Part shown: positions 9,221 through 18,337 of the stretch, in pieces
Layout of the letters: each line of letters begins with the position of its first letter
Position numbering within the stretch: position 1 is the first letter of the stretch
Origin: Ponticaulis sp.
Lineage (GTDB): Bacteria > Pseudomonadota > Alphaproteobacteria > Caulobacterales > Hyphomonadaceae
Assembly (NCBI GenBank): GCA_002701295.1
Contig: NZUJ01000087.1
Location: 20,212 to 84,211, forward strand
DNA: 64,000 nucleotides
Direction: 5' to 3'
Translations under genes and position numbers: made by a program
Notes under the pieces: generated by a model
The model's database searches: none
What the model saw: only the letters and a program-made list of their open reading frames with translations
Told to the model about the DNA's origin: nothing

Positions 9221-10300
9221 TCAGCGCCGCGCCATGAACTCGCCAAGAACGGAGATGATCTGGTCGTTGGCTTGTTTCACGCCGACTGAGATTCGCAAAT
9301 GGTTTGGCAAGCCATAGGCTTTCACATCGCGAACGATCAAGCCGTTCTGACGGAGGGTCGCTTCAGCTTTTTCAGCCGAGTAAACGCCTTCTGCCGGAAA
9401 CTCGATCAGCAGGAAGTTTGCGACGCTCGGGATGACTTTCAGGCCAGTGGCGCTGACCGCTTCAGTCAGGCGCGCGAGTTCGCGTTTGTTGAACTCAACT
9501 GATTTATCCGTGAAGGCGTCATCCTTCATTGCGGCGATGCCGGCAATCTGTGCCAGTGAGTTGACGTTGAACGGCCCGCGCACACGGTTGATGGCGTCGA
9601 CTACGGCAGACGGCCCATAAGCCCAACCCAAACGCAGTGCCGCCAGGCCATATATCTTGGAGAAGGTGCGCGTCATCAGCACGTTCTCATAGCTGCCAGC
9701 CATTTCGAGACCGGATGAGTAGTCATTAGCCCGGACATATTCGGCGTAAGCGGCATCCAGAACCAGAAGGACATTCTCTGGCAGGCCGGCATGCAGACGG
9801 CGGACCTCATCGAAGGGCAGATAGGTGCCTGTCGGATTGTTCGGATTGGCCAGAAAGACGATTTTTGTCTTTTCGGTGACCGCAGCCAGCATGCCATCGA
9901 CATCAGCCGTGAAGTCTTTGTCAGGGACTGTGATGGTCTCTGCGCCGGACTGTTGCGCGACGAGGCGGTAGACGAGGAAGCCATATTGAGACTGAATGAT
10001 CTCATCACCCGGCGCGAGGTAAGCACGCGCGAGAAGCTGGAAGATTTCGTCAGAACCTGAGCCACAGACAATGCGGGACGGATCAAGACCATAGCGTTCG
10101 GCGATCGCGTCGCGTAGCTGGTTCGCGCCGCCATCCGGGTAGGTTTCAAGGTGATCAAGATGACCTTCCACAGCCTCACGGACAAGCGGTGAATATCCCA
10201 GAGGGTTCTCATTGGAAGAGAGCTTGTATCCGGATTCAGAAGACAGACCCGGTACGTAAGGGGTGATCTCCAGAACATTTGGCAGAGGCTTTGGCGCCAT
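9221..10300 (-). CDS. hisC: histidinol-phosphate / aromatic aminotransferase
   Basis: PLP-dependent class I/II aminotransferase of 359 residues. Visible motifs are KLSSNENPLGYSP (27-39), YPDGGANQLRDAI, ANPNNPTGTY (151-160), DAAYAEY (182-188, PLP ring contact), the Schiff-base lysine Lys215 in TRTFSKIYGLAALRLGWA, and an Arg near the C-terminus in NHLRIS. Because it is cotranscribed with tyrC it probably serves aromatic amino-acid transamination as well as, or instead of, histidine synthesis. No other his gene is in the window. Confidence 0.93.
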   Translation of the reverse strand: MAPKPLPNVLEITPYVPGLSSESGYKLSSNENPLGYSPLVREAVEGHLDHLETYPDGGANQLRDAIAERYGLDPSRIVCGSGSDEIFQLLARAYLAPGDEIIQSQYGFLVYRLVAQQSGAETITVPDKDFTADVDGMLAAVTEKTKIVFLANPNNPTGTYLPFDEVRRLHAGLPENVLLVLDAAYAEYVRANDYSSGLEMAGSYENVLMTRTFSKIYGLAALRLGWAYGPSAVVDAINRVRGPFNVNSLAQIAGIAAMKDDAFTDKSVEFNKRELARLTEAVSATGLKVIPSVANFLLIEFPAEGVYSAEKAEATLRQNGLIVRDVKAYGLPNHLRISVGVKQANDQIISVLGEFMARR

Positions 10301-10380
10301 AACACGTATCCCGTTTATGCGGATTTGATTGGTGAGTGTCTTATACGGAAGCTGAGCAGGATGAAAACTGCCTTCGCGTA

Positions 10381-11208
10381 TTATCCGTGACGTACAGCGT
10401 CATCATTCGCGGCTTGTGCGACAAATGCCGGTAGCGAGCCGACGACGCGCAGTCCATCAAGACCGGCCTCTCGTGCCGCCGTTAGTCGTGGATCGGACTC
10501 GGCCATGGATTCGGAGATTTCGAACAGAACAAGTGACCGGGCGCGTGAAAGCTCGTGCGGATAGAGACCGAGCTCGCCGAAGATTTTCTTCAGACGGAGA
10601 TGATCATCATGGGCCATGAGCAAGGTGCGCGTGTTCGGCGTGTCGGCCAGCGGTCCGCGGGCAACAATGGCGGCGTATGGCGCGTCTGCAAGCACGATCG
10701 GCCAACCACCGATAATACGGAGATCGTGATACTTGCTCTCATTCAACATGGGCCACCACTGACCCGAGCCAGCCTGCGTCATCCAGCCTAAAACGCCCAC
10801 GCAGCTGTCTTTGTCGGCGCAACTCTGGAGTGTATCGCGTGGGTCTTTTTCAAATTGCATGGGGATCTGGTGACCGAACATGCTGCGGGCCTGATCGAAG
10901 ATCCGAATAGGCTCTGCACCGGAAACGCAAACCTGCTCCAGACCCGACACATGCATGTCGATCAGGAACTCGACACCCCATCGCAGAAGAAGCTGGCTCT
11001 GGTCTGTGGCTTTGGCTTGCCGGGCGAGCCGGGAAAGCGACGAAACCACTGTCATTGCAATGGTATTGCCTTCGCCTTGAAGCGCCATGAGCAGGTGACG
11101 GGATGCTACCGACCGCGCCTTGAGTGCAGAGACGACATTCGCCTCCGCCGTATTCAGGCGGGTTTCCAGCATTTCGAGGCTGACGCCTTGTTTGTCCTCA
11201 CTCATCAC
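10381..11208 (-). CDS. unassigned protein of the hisC-tyrC operon, possible chorismate-mutase-like N-terminal helix
   Basis: 275-residue soluble protein with no signal peptide. I do not recognise a full family. The N-terminal helix LETRLNTAEANVVSALKARSVAS follows the spacing of the first helix of AroQ-type chorismate mutases (R, then hydrophobic-acidic heptads, then R), but the remaining active-site residues are not evident. The later segment has many conserved-looking motifs (VGVLGWMTQAGSGQWWP, LMAHDDHLRLKKIFGELGLYPHE). It lies 80 bp upstream of hisC on the same strand, which is why an aromatic-pathway role is suspected. Two adjacent ATGs (11208, 11205) could start it. Confidence 0.5.
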   Translation of the reverse strand: MMSEDKQGVSLEMLETRLNTAEANVVSALKARSVASRHLLMALQGEGNTIAMTVVSSLSRLARQAKATDQSQLLLRWGVEFLIDMHVSGLEQVCVSGAEPIRIFDQARSMFGHQIPMQFEKDPRDTLQSCADKDSCVGVLGWMTQAGSGQWWPMLNESKYHDLRIIGGWPIVLADAPYAAIVARGPLADTPNTRTLLMAHDDHLRLKKIFGELGLYPHELSRARSLVLFEISESMAESDPRLTAAREAGLDGLRVVGSLPAFVAQAANDDAVRHG

Positions 11209-11308
11209 TCTGGCTCTGAACTATGCCCGACACGCAGAGAATCAGGCAGATAAGCGCGCATGGTTGCAAACTTCTGACGCTCACTCAACCAGAACTGATC
11301 GTGTTGAG

Positions 11309-12187
11309 CTATCGTGTCGGGATTGGCGCATCGCCACGATAATCATAGAAGCCGCGACCGACTTTGCGTCCCAGCCATCCTGCTTCGACATATTTTACAA
11401 GCAATGGGCATGGACGATATTTTGTGTCGGCCAGACCATCATGCAAAACCTGCATAATGGACAGACACGTGTCGAGACCGATGAAATCCGCCAGCTGAAG
11501 CGGGCCCATCGGATGATTGGCGCCAAGCTTCATGGCTGTGTCGATGCCTTCAACAGTGCCGACGCCTTCATAAAGCGTGTAAACGGCTTCGTTGATCATC
11601 GGCATAAGCACCCGGTTCACGATGAAGGCCGGGAAGTCTTCAGCGTTGGCAACCGTCTTGTTCAGACGTTCAGCCAGAGTGAGCGCCATTTCATAGGTTG
11701 CCTGATCAGTCGCCAGGCCACGGATGACCTCGATCAACTGCATGACAGGAACCGGGTTCATGAAGTGCAGGCCGATAAACCGTTCCGGACGGTCTGTCGT
11801 TGAAGCAAGGCGCGTGATGGAAATGGAAGATGTGTTCGATGCCAGATAAGCGTCTGGCGAGACGTTCTGCAAAAGCTTGGCAAAGATGTCGACTTTGATC
11901 GGCTCTTTTTCGGTGGCGGCTTCAACGGCCAGGTCAACATCACCGAATTCAGACAGGTCTGTCGTGAACGTCATACGGTCCAGCGCTGATGTCATTTCGT
12001 CCAGAGATATGAACTCCTTGGACAGCTGACGCTGCATGTTTTTCTCGACGGTTTCTCGCGCTTTTTCGAGCGCCGGTTCGGATATGTCGTTCAGGACAAC
12101 TGTGTACCCGGCCAGTGCGCATACGTGGGCGATACCATTCCCCATCTGGCCGGCACCGACAACGCCGATTTTTTTTAGTTCTGTCAT
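11309..12187 (-). CDS. hbd: 3-hydroxybutyryl-CoA dehydrogenase
   Basis: NAD(P)H-dependent interconversion of acetoacetyl-CoA and 3-hydroxybutyryl-CoA, used in fatty-acid, PHB-related or ethylmalonyl-CoA metabolism. An N-terminal Rossmann fold GVVGAGQMGNGIAHVCA is followed by SNTSSISITRLA, the catalytic His in GLHFMNPVPVMQLIEVI, a Glu of the dyad further on, and a C-terminal helical domain with GPLQLADFIGLDTCL. I place the start at ATG 12187 (292 aa) because the family begins right before the Rossmann strand; an upstream ATG at 12244 would add 19 residues of unusual sequence. Confidence 0.93.
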   Translation of the reverse strand: MTELKKIGVVGAGQMGNGIAHVCALAGYTVVLNDISEPALEKARETVEKNMQRQLSKEFISLDEMTSALDRMTFTTDLSEFGDVDLAVEAATEKEPIKVDIFAKLLQNVSPDAYLASNTSSISITRLASTTDRPERFIGLHFMNPVPVMQLIEVIRGLATDQATYEMALTLAERLNKTVANAEDFPAFIVNRVLMPMINEAVYTLYEGVGTVEGIDTAMKLGANHPMGPLQLADFIGLDTCLSIMQVLHDGLADTKYRPCPLLVKYVEAGWLGRKVGRGFYDYRGDAPIPTR

Positions 12188-12605
12188 GCTTTGAACCGTA
12201 TCATGATTTGAAGAAGGGCGCACGCTATCATGAGATTGTTGCACTGCAATACCCGACGTGACGTGTCGCGAAATTGTGTTCTTGGTGGTGCCGAAACCAC
12301 ACGGCTGTCCACATTCTCAAAAACAAGGGGCTTTTGGGTCACTCGGTTTCCGGGTTCGCGGTTGCGGAGATCAGGGTTGCGACAAATCGCGTCTGACGCG
12401 AGTTATAATCGTTTCCGGAGAGTATTCAAAAATTAACATTTGTCGGTGCAATAGCGAGTCAACGTGATTTTCCGGACAGCACATAAACCAAGTTAGTGAA
12501 GCCAATTTACTGCCTCTGTAATTCCGCATGTCCGGGTGACGATCTGTCGTCAATCCGCATTCGTTAAATGCAAACTTGTCGTCTCTCTCTCTTTTGGAGC
12601 ATCTC
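12188..12605 (+). other. 418-bp divergent intergenic region
   Basis: No gene is supported. It lies between hbd (minus) and the barrel-protein gene (plus). It contains a good -10 hexamer TATAAT at 12404-12409, a short palindrome just ahead of it, and then an AT-rich leader of nearly 200 nt with a good GGAG ribosome site at 12596-12599. Confidence 0.55.
12377..12409 (+). promoter_or_regulatory. candidate promoter with overlapping palindrome for the barrel-protein gene
   Basis: TATAAT at 12404-12409 is a perfect sigma-70 -10 box. TTGCGA at 12377-12382 is a possible -35, but the 21-bp spacer is too long, so another -35 or an activator would be needed. The palindrome TCGCGT-CTG-ACGCGA (12387-12401) occupies the spacer and could be an operator. 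The start codon is about 200 nt downstream. Confidence 0.35.
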
Positions 12606-14024
12606 ATGCTGAAATATCTGACAACTGCTGGTGTCACAGGTCTCATCATGACCGGTACTGCACATGCGCAGCTGATCACTGCTGATATCACTGTTGATGG
12701 TGAAACACGCACATACTCATTTGAAACCTTCGACGATATCGAAGAGACGTCTCTGGACGAAATCCTGGCCGATTTCGGTTTTACGGATATCGACGAGACC
12801 CAGACCGTTTCGATTGGCGGTCTGTTTGCTGGACAGTCCTTCACCTATTCGGATGACCGGGACGGAAACCTGCAGCTCGATCTGATCATCGAAGATGCTG
12901 ATGCGTTTTTCGCTGGCATCCGCGACATCGACCCGAATGCCAGCATTAGCGACGATGATCTGCGTCTCTATGAGGCTATTTTCGAAGGCTCGCCGCTCTC
13001 TCTTTCCATCAATGAAGGATCGTCGACAACTGTCCTCGATATTGGCAATGGCGCTGTGGTCATCAATTACGATGATACGACCGGCGCAGGTACGGTAACC
13101 ATTGAAGGGCAGGGTACGACCAACTTTACGAGCGGTGGTCAGAGTGTAGACGTACTGATCCTCGACGCTCTGGATGACCGCATTCAGGATGTATCAGACG
13201 ATAACGGACAGCTCTCGGCTCTACTGGCGCTGTTCACACCAAATTCCATTGCCAGCACATTTGATGATCCGATCGCAGGTAACCCATCAAGTGTCGTCGG
13301 CCGCATGCCGGGCCTTCTGGCAGACATGCACACACGCCGACTGCCAGAGGGTAAGACCTATGGTTTCTTCGGGAAGCTGGAATATGAAGGCGTAAACTAC
13401 GACAATTCAGGCGATGCCAGTGTGGTCAGTGGTGATCTGGCGGTTCATTTCGCAGCTGGTCCGGGCGAGGTCTCTCTGACTGTGCCGCTCGCCTATGTGG
13501 AATATGATGGCGGTGAGCAGGTTGGTCATGGCGGTCTGATCCTGGGCTATGGCCTTGATATGAACGACCTCATCACCGAGTTGCCGCTTGAATGGACGAC
13601 ACAAGCAACGATCGGCGCGATCGGCGGTACGTCAGATGCTCTGGTGGATACAGCAGTGATCGCCAGCTATGGCGTGTCGAACCGGTTTGTGACGGGCGTC
13701 ACCGAACAGCTCGATCTGGGGCTGGAGCTGGATCTCAGCTATATCGATAGTCCTGACATTGAGTTCGACGACTACACACAGACCTATAATCTCGGCATCA
13801 CGACCGTGACCTATGGTGTGGTCGGCTCGTACCGCATGTATAGTGGCCTCGTGATTGATGGCGCGCTGCGTCGGACGGATTTCAGCGGCGAGACGCTGGC
13901 CATTGACGCCCAGAACGAGCTTGAAGTTCTGGTTTCAGGTTCGCCGAGCTTCAAGGCTGGTGTGACTATCGGATTTGGCGATGAGTACAGCTCGCTCGGC
14001 GGCCAACTCAAATTCCGTTTCTGA
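12606..14024 (+). CDS. outer-membrane beta-barrel protein with acidic passenger region
   Basis: 472-residue exported protein of unknown function. A Sec signal peptide MLKYLTTAGVTGLIMTGTAHA ends in an AHA cleavage site. Residues about 25-220 are strongly acidic (many Asp/Glu) without recognised domain. The last ~230 residues alternate hydrophobic and polar residues as transmembrane beta strands, and the protein ends in KFRF with terminal Phe, the usual outer-membrane insertion signal. This layout resembles an autotransporter-like barrel, but the passenger is short and lacks repeats. The start at 12606 is set by GGAG at 12596 and by the signal peptide. Monocistronic, with a strong terminator. 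Confidence 0.65.
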   Translation: MLKYLTTAGVTGLIMTGTAHAQLITADITVDGETRTYSFETFDDIEETSLDEILADFGFTDIDETQTVSIGGLFAGQSFTYSDDRDGNLQLDLIIEDADAFFAGIRDIDPNASISDDDLRLYEAIFEGSPLSLSINEGSSTTVLDIGNGAVVINYDDTTGAGTVTIEGQGTTNFTSGGQSVDVLILDALDDRIQDVSDDNGQLSALLALFTPNSIASTFDDPIAGNPSSVVGRMPGLLADMHTRRLPEGKTYGFFGKLEYEGVNYDNSGDASVVSGDLAVHFAAGPGEVSLTVPLAYVEYDGGEQVGHGGLILGYGLDMNDLITELPLEWTTQATIGAIGGTSDALVDTAVIASYGVSNRFVTGVTEQLDLGLELDLSYIDSPDIEFDDYTQTYNLGITTVTYGVVGSYRMYSGLVIDGALRRTDFSGETLAIDAQNELEVLVSGSPSFKAGVTIGFGDEYSSLGGQLKFRF

Positions 14025-14057
14025 TCTCATCTGAATTTATTTGGTTCAGTCACTCTA

Positions 14058-14085
14058 AGCGCAGCTCCACGGGGCTGCGCTTTTT
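14058..14085 (+). terminator. intrinsic terminator after the barrel-protein gene
   Basis: Stem AAGCGCAGC (plus up to three weaker pairs) against GCTGCGCTT, a short loop, then a run of five T residues. It lies between convergent genes and could act in both directions. Confidence 0.85.
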
Positions 14086-14089
14086 GTAT

Positions 14090-15082
14090 TCAGCCAGACA
14101 CGATCTCTGTGATGATACGGATGACGCCAATTATCAGGCCAATGCGAACCACCATCCAGGCAATACTGAGCCAGGCCGACGTCGCACCGCCTTCAGCTTC
14201 GCTGACAGAACCGTCGCCCCAATGCTTTCTGAGTTTCGAGCCGTCTGATTTTACACCTGTCCGCTGCTCGGCCTTCTCGATCAGGCGTCCAATCCAAGTG
14301 TTGTAGTTGCGTTCGAACCAGTCGCTGCCGGTCTGATGTGACCAGCCAAACCGGTCATCAAGACGGATCAGAATATCTGCTGGAATGTCTTCCGGAATTT
14401 CGGGTTTGGCATCTTCGCTATTCATTCCGGAATGATCGCCGATAAACGACCGAAGCCGCCCGGACAGAATCTGAAACGCATCCACGCCGTCAAAAGCCGG
14501 ACGTTCGAGGATGGTGAGCCAGTTGGCCCAGTCACGGCGGGCCGAAGAGTCTTTGATCAGTGACTGAATGTCAAAAATGGCTTGTGTTGCGGCATCCGCG
14601 TCGGCGAATTGCGATGGAGCGGCATCTGGTGCTCTTTCCTCAATGTCTGTTTCATCGTCCTCATCGTCATCCCATAAATCTTCTGGTTCTTCCCAGTCAG
14701 CGCCGGTTGGCGTTGGTGCGGGTTCTGTTTGCAGTGTTTTGATGACGTCCGGGGCGATCACGGGCGTTGGGACTGGCTTTGGTTGTCCAGCATCGCTGAG
14801 CTGGTCTTCATCCGTGGACGGAGGAGGGGATTCCGAACTGCTCGTTTTTGATGCCGCCTCGTCTGAAGTGGCTTCGCTACTAGTGTTTGGAGTGCCATAT
14901 CGGTCTCGCCATTTGATGTGTGCGAGAGCAGCATCCATGGCAGACCGGAGCGCCATAAAGCCTTGAGGGTCGTCATCTGGACGTGTGGTTTTCAGACGCC
15001 GGGCGTAAGATCGTTTCACATCCGAAACGGTTGCCGTATCTCTTGAGAGTTCGAGAAGGGTGAAGGGGTCTTCAGAAGACAT
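14090..15082 (-). CDS. membrane-anchored J-like co-chaperone lacking HPD
   Basis: About 330 residues. The N-terminal 65 residues have the J-domain layout (DPFTLLELSRDTATVSDVKRSYARRL, then FMALRSAMDAAL), but the HPD tripeptide that stimulates Hsp70 ATPase is replaced by RPDDDP. A long, acidic, low-complexity linker (about 75-175) is followed by a helical segment, and a single transmembrane helix ends the protein (SIAWMVVRIGLIIGVIRI). The start codon at 15082 overlaps the end of the HscC gene by 11 bp and has a GGAAG site, so the two are translationally coupled. E. coli HscC likewise partners with tail-anchored J proteins (DjlB/DjlC). Confidence 0.7.
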   Translation of the reverse strand: MSSEDPFTLLELSRDTATVSDVKRSYARRLKTTRPDDDPQGFMALRSAMDAALAHIKWRDRYGTPNTSSEATSDEAASKTSSSESPPPSTDEDQLSDAGQPKPVPTPVIAPDVIKTLQTEPAPTPTGADWEEPEDLWDDDEDDETDIEERAPDAAPSQFADADAATQAIFDIQSLIKDSSARRDWANWLTILERPAFDGVDAFQILSGRLRSFIGDHSGMNSEDAKPEIPEDIPADILIRLDDRFGWSHQTGSDWFERNYNTWIGRLIEKAEQRTGVKSDGSKLRKHWGDGSVSEAEGGATSAWLSIAWMVVRIGLIIGVIRIITEIVSG

Positions 15083-16784
15083 CTTGCGCTTCCAGACGCG
15101 AGACCGGGTCTTCGAGCGCATTGCGGGTTTCGGCGATCAATTTCACATCCTGAGAATGCAGTGCGGCTTCGAACTCGCGAATGAAGCCTCCGACCAGCAT
15201 GCGGTCGTCGCCGAGAAGACCTTCATAGAGCGCCGAGAGACGCGCGAGAAAAGCCGTGTTTTCCTGTTGCTCGCGGGGATGTATTTTCAGGCCGGAAAGT
15301 GCTTCAAGTCGCGCTTCAATATCGGCCTGCGTCATGGCGCCGGGATTGCCTTCGATCACAACACGAGCTTCTTCGCCTGATGTCATTGCTTTCGCGACAA
15401 CTTCGAGAATGCCAGAATTGTCATAGGTGAAGCGTAGATCGACAGGTTCGAGATCGTTTTTGTTCCGTGGCAGGGCGATGGTGACATTTCCGATTTTCAC
15501 ATTGTCCTTCACGAAGGGCGATTCCCCCTGAAAGACTTTCACCTCAATCCGGTCCTGACCCTTTTTGATCGGAAAGATGGTGTGAGACCGACTGACGGGC
15601 ACGACGGTGTTTCGTTCTATGAGCGGCGTGAAATGACCATACTCATACGTGTCGCGTTTGATCTCCATTGCGGTTTCATAGCCCAGGGTAAATGGCGCCA
15701 CGTCGGTCATCACCATGTCGTCGAGCGCTTCATGTCGAGCGGCAAGCCCGGCCTGAACGGCTGCGCCGAGGGCGACGACATGATCAGGATTGATGTCATG
15801 TTCAGGGAAGCGCTTGAACAGGCGCGTGATCAGCCCACGAACACAGTCCATCCGGGTCGCGCCGCCGACCAGTAGAATGCGGTTGATGTCCTGAGCCTTG
15901 AGGCCAGCATCAGCAATCGCACGCTGAATGGGCAAGCGAATGCGCTTGGTCAGCGGCACGCAAACCTCTTCGAAATCTTCACGTGAAATCGACAGTTCGA
16001 TTGCCTGATTTTTGTAGGAGAAAATCGCGCCTGCTTCGGGGGCTTCGGTAAGTTTGTGCTTTAGTTTGTCGGTTACAGCGCGGAGACGGGAATAGTCCTC
16101 GGCTTTCAGCTTTTCGGGCTTCAGGTCAGACTTTTTCGCAAGATGACTGAGGAGCAGGTCTGTGAAGTCTTCGCCGCCGAGAAAGGCATCGCCGGAACTG
16201 GCGCGGACTTCCATCACACCAGAAAACATTTCGAGAATGGAGACATCGAACGTGCCGCCGCCCAGATCCACAACGAGAAACGTGGTTTCAGCATCACGGT
16301 CCTGCAGGCCGTATGCAAGCGCAGCAGCCGTTGGCTCATTGATCAGCCGTTCGACCTTTAGGCCTGCCAGACGGGCAGCAGCCATGGTGGCCTGACGCTG
16401 AACATCGTTGAAATAGGCTGGCACAGAGATGATTGCGCGCTCTGCGGTCTGCCCGAGATGAGCTTCAGCATCGTCTCTTAGGGTGCGCAGAATGAGTGAA
16501 GAGAGTTCTTCCGCTCGCCAGGATTTCTTACCCAGCCGAACCTCGTGATCCGTACCCATATAGCGTTTGAACCGCGCTGTGGTCTTATCCGGATGGCTGA
16601 CGAGGCGGTCTTTCGCGGCTTGCCCGATGAGCAATGTGCCGTCATCAGACACGCCGACGGCTGAGGGGGTCATGAAACTGCCCAGGGCGTTTGGAATAAG
16701 CTGAGGTCCTTCAGGCGTAAAAACGCCAACAAGTGAGTTTGTTGTTCCCAGGTCTATTCCAAGCAGAGGTTCGCTTGTGCTCAC
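15072..16784 (-). CDS. hscC: HscC-type Hsp70 chaperone
   Basis: ATP-dependent chaperone of the specialised HscC branch; about 570 residues, shorter than DnaK because the C-terminal lid is reduced. The nucleotide-binding domain shows GIDLGTTNS, SVPAYFNDVQRQAT, VVDLGGGTFDVSILE and LVGGATRM, followed by a substrate-binding domain (VKVFQGESPFVKDN, FTYDNSGILEV). I choose the GTG at 16784, which has GGAG 6 nt upstream and starts just before the Hsp70 fold; the in-frame extension to 16904 has no family resemblance. The gene is divergent from a histidine kinase (156 bp) and coupled to a J-like partner. Confidence 0.88.
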   Translation of the reverse strand: MSTSEPLLGIDLGTTNSLVGVFTPEGPQLIPNALGSFMTPSAVGVSDDGTLLIGQAAKDRLVSHPDKTTARFKRYMGTDHEVRLGKKSWRAEELSSLILRTLRDDAEAHLGQTAERAIISVPAYFNDVQRQATMAAARLAGLKVERLINEPTAAALAYGLQDRDAETTFLVVDLGGGTFDVSILEMFSGVMEVRASSGDAFLGGEDFTDLLLSHLAKKSDLKPEKLKAEDYSRLRAVTDKLKHKLTEAPEAGAIFSYKNQAIELSISREDFEEVCVPLTKRIRLPIQRAIADAGLKAQDINRILLVGGATRMDCVRGLITRLFKRFPEHDINPDHVVALGAAVQAGLAARHEALDDMVMTDVAPFTLGYETAMEIKRDTYEYGHFTPLIERNTVVPVSRSHTIFPIKKGQDRIEVKVFQGESPFVKDNVKIGNVTIALPRNKNDLEPVDLRFTYDNSGILEVVAKAMTSGEEARVVIEGNPGAMTQADIEARLEALSGLKIHPREQQENTAFLARLSALYEGLLGDDRMLVGGFIREFEAALHSQDVKLIAETRNALEDPVSRLEAQDVF

Positions 16785-16940
16785 GTTCGCTCTCCGGCAG
16801 CGCATGTCTATAGCCAAGTTTTGAGCGATTGGCGCGATTGAGGCAACAGGCAGAACTAAAATGCGGTCAGGTGACAGAATATATTGATCTCGCGGAGAAT
16901 TCACGATTAAGTTCAGCTCGGAACCGGCGACCCAGGACGC

Positions 16941-18047
16941 ATGAAAGCACCACTACACTCGCGAGAAGCTGAACGCCTCGCAACTCTTCAAAGTTACCGT
17001 ATTCTGGATACAGATGCTGAAGCCGAGTTCGATGAGATTGTGGCTCTGGCAGCGCGTATCTGCGAAGCGCCTATCGCGCTGGTGAGTCTGGTTGATTCCG
17101 ATCGGCAATGGTTCAAGTCCAAGATTGGCCTTGAAGCGGACCAGACGCCGCTCGAGCAGTCCATCTGCGCGCATGCCATTCTGCAGGATGGTGTGTTCGA
17201 GATTGAGGATACACTCGCCGATGCTCGGACCTGTGACAATGCGCTTTGTCTCGATGACCCGAATCTCAGATTCTATGCGGGTGTTCCACTCATCGCGCCG
17301 AACGGCCTGGCGATCGGTTCGTTTTGTGTGCTCGACCGGAAACCGCGTTCTCTGAGCGACTTGCAGAAGCAGACCTTGCTCGTGTTGTCACGCCAGATCA
17401 TGCGGGAGCTTGAGCTTCGTCTGGCCATTCATTCTCAGAATTTGCTGAGACGAGAGATGGATCACCGGGTCAAGAACTCGCTCCAGACAATTGCAAGCTT
17501 CATCAGCCTTTATCGACGGAATGCCAATCACGACAATCCGCAGGAAGCCTTTGACGCGATCGAACGGCGTATTCGAGCCATCAGCGCACTTCATGAAGAG
17601 CTGCATACCGTCGGGTCTGAGCAGGATATTCAGCTTACGCGGTTTATCGAGCGCATTGTTTCACAACTCGAACCGACCGCTCCGGATGGCGTGGCGCTTC
17701 GTACCCGCCTCGATGAGGTCGTTTGTGGGTCATCGGTTGCAACAACGCTTGGCATTGTGTTGAGCGAGTTCGTCGCCAATTCGATCAAGCATGCCTTTCC
17801 CGACGAGCGGCAAGGTGTCATCCAGATTGACCTGTCGCGCACAGATGATGGCGGCATTCTGATGGTGTGTCGCGATGACGGGGTGGGGCTGCAGGCGCAG
17901 ACAACCGCTGAAACGCGTATCGAGAAGCTGGGCATGCGGTTGAAGGATGCCGCTGTCGCACAGGTGAATGGAAACCTTGAACGTAATGCCAGCGAGTCTG
18001 GCTATGAAATCCGGCTCAACATTCCTCAGTCTGCCATCCTTCGCTAA
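16941..18047 (+). CDS. soluble GAF-domain sensor histidine kinase (HisKA_2 family)
   Basis: 368 residues, no transmembrane segments. An N-terminal GAF domain (about 20-165; typical ARICEAPIALVSLVDSDRQWFKS and AGVPLIAPNGLAIGSFCVLD) precedes a HisKA_2 dimerisation/phospho-acceptor region with His175 in REMDHRVKNSLQTIASF. A compact HATPase follows (N box SEFVANSIKHAF, G box DDGVGL). HisKA_2 kinases often sense light or general stress and signal to response regulators such as PhyR-type proteins. No cognate regulator is adjacent, so it is an orphan here; the nearest receiver protein is 32 kb away. Confidence 0.88.
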   Translation: MKAPLHSREAERLATLQSYRILDTDAEAEFDEIVALAARICEAPIALVSLVDSDRQWFKSKIGLEADQTPLEQSICAHAILQDGVFEIEDTLADARTCDNALCLDDPNLRFYAGVPLIAPNGLAIGSFCVLDRKPRSLSDLQKQTLLVLSRQIMRELELRLAIHSQNLLRREMDHRVKNSLQTIASFISLYRRNANHDNPQEAFDAIERRIRAISALHEELHTVGSEQDIQLTRFIERIVSQLEPTAPDGVALRTRLDEVVCGSSVATTLGIVLSEFVANSIKHAFPDERQGVIQIDLSRTDDGGILMVCRDDGVGLQAQTTAETRIEKLGMRLKDAAVAQVNGNLERNASESGYEIRLNIPQSAILR

Positions 18048-18337
18048 ATGCGAACCGCAGGCTGACCTGCCGCAACTGAGCATTACCAGGACAGATCAAA
18101 TCATAGTATAACAATCACGAGTATCGCTTCAGGCGAAGCGATGGTGTTGGGGGATTGTATTCCGGGAACGAATTTCTGCTGATCAGGGTGCGCCGAGGCG
18201 TGAGCGAATGTTCACTAATTACGACAAGTAAGTCACTGATTTTACACTAAATATTCTGATATTCGGCAATGTCTTATTGTAAAACGGAAAATATTTCTTA
18301 CATTCTGTTCATGTGAAAACAATCGGAAGGGAGTGAA

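Noticed and set aside
18118..18145. Hairpin ATCGCTTC-AGGC-GAAGCGAT after the kinase gene as a terminator
   Set aside because: It is a real inverted repeat but has no T-run, so the function could not be supported; it may be only a palindrome.
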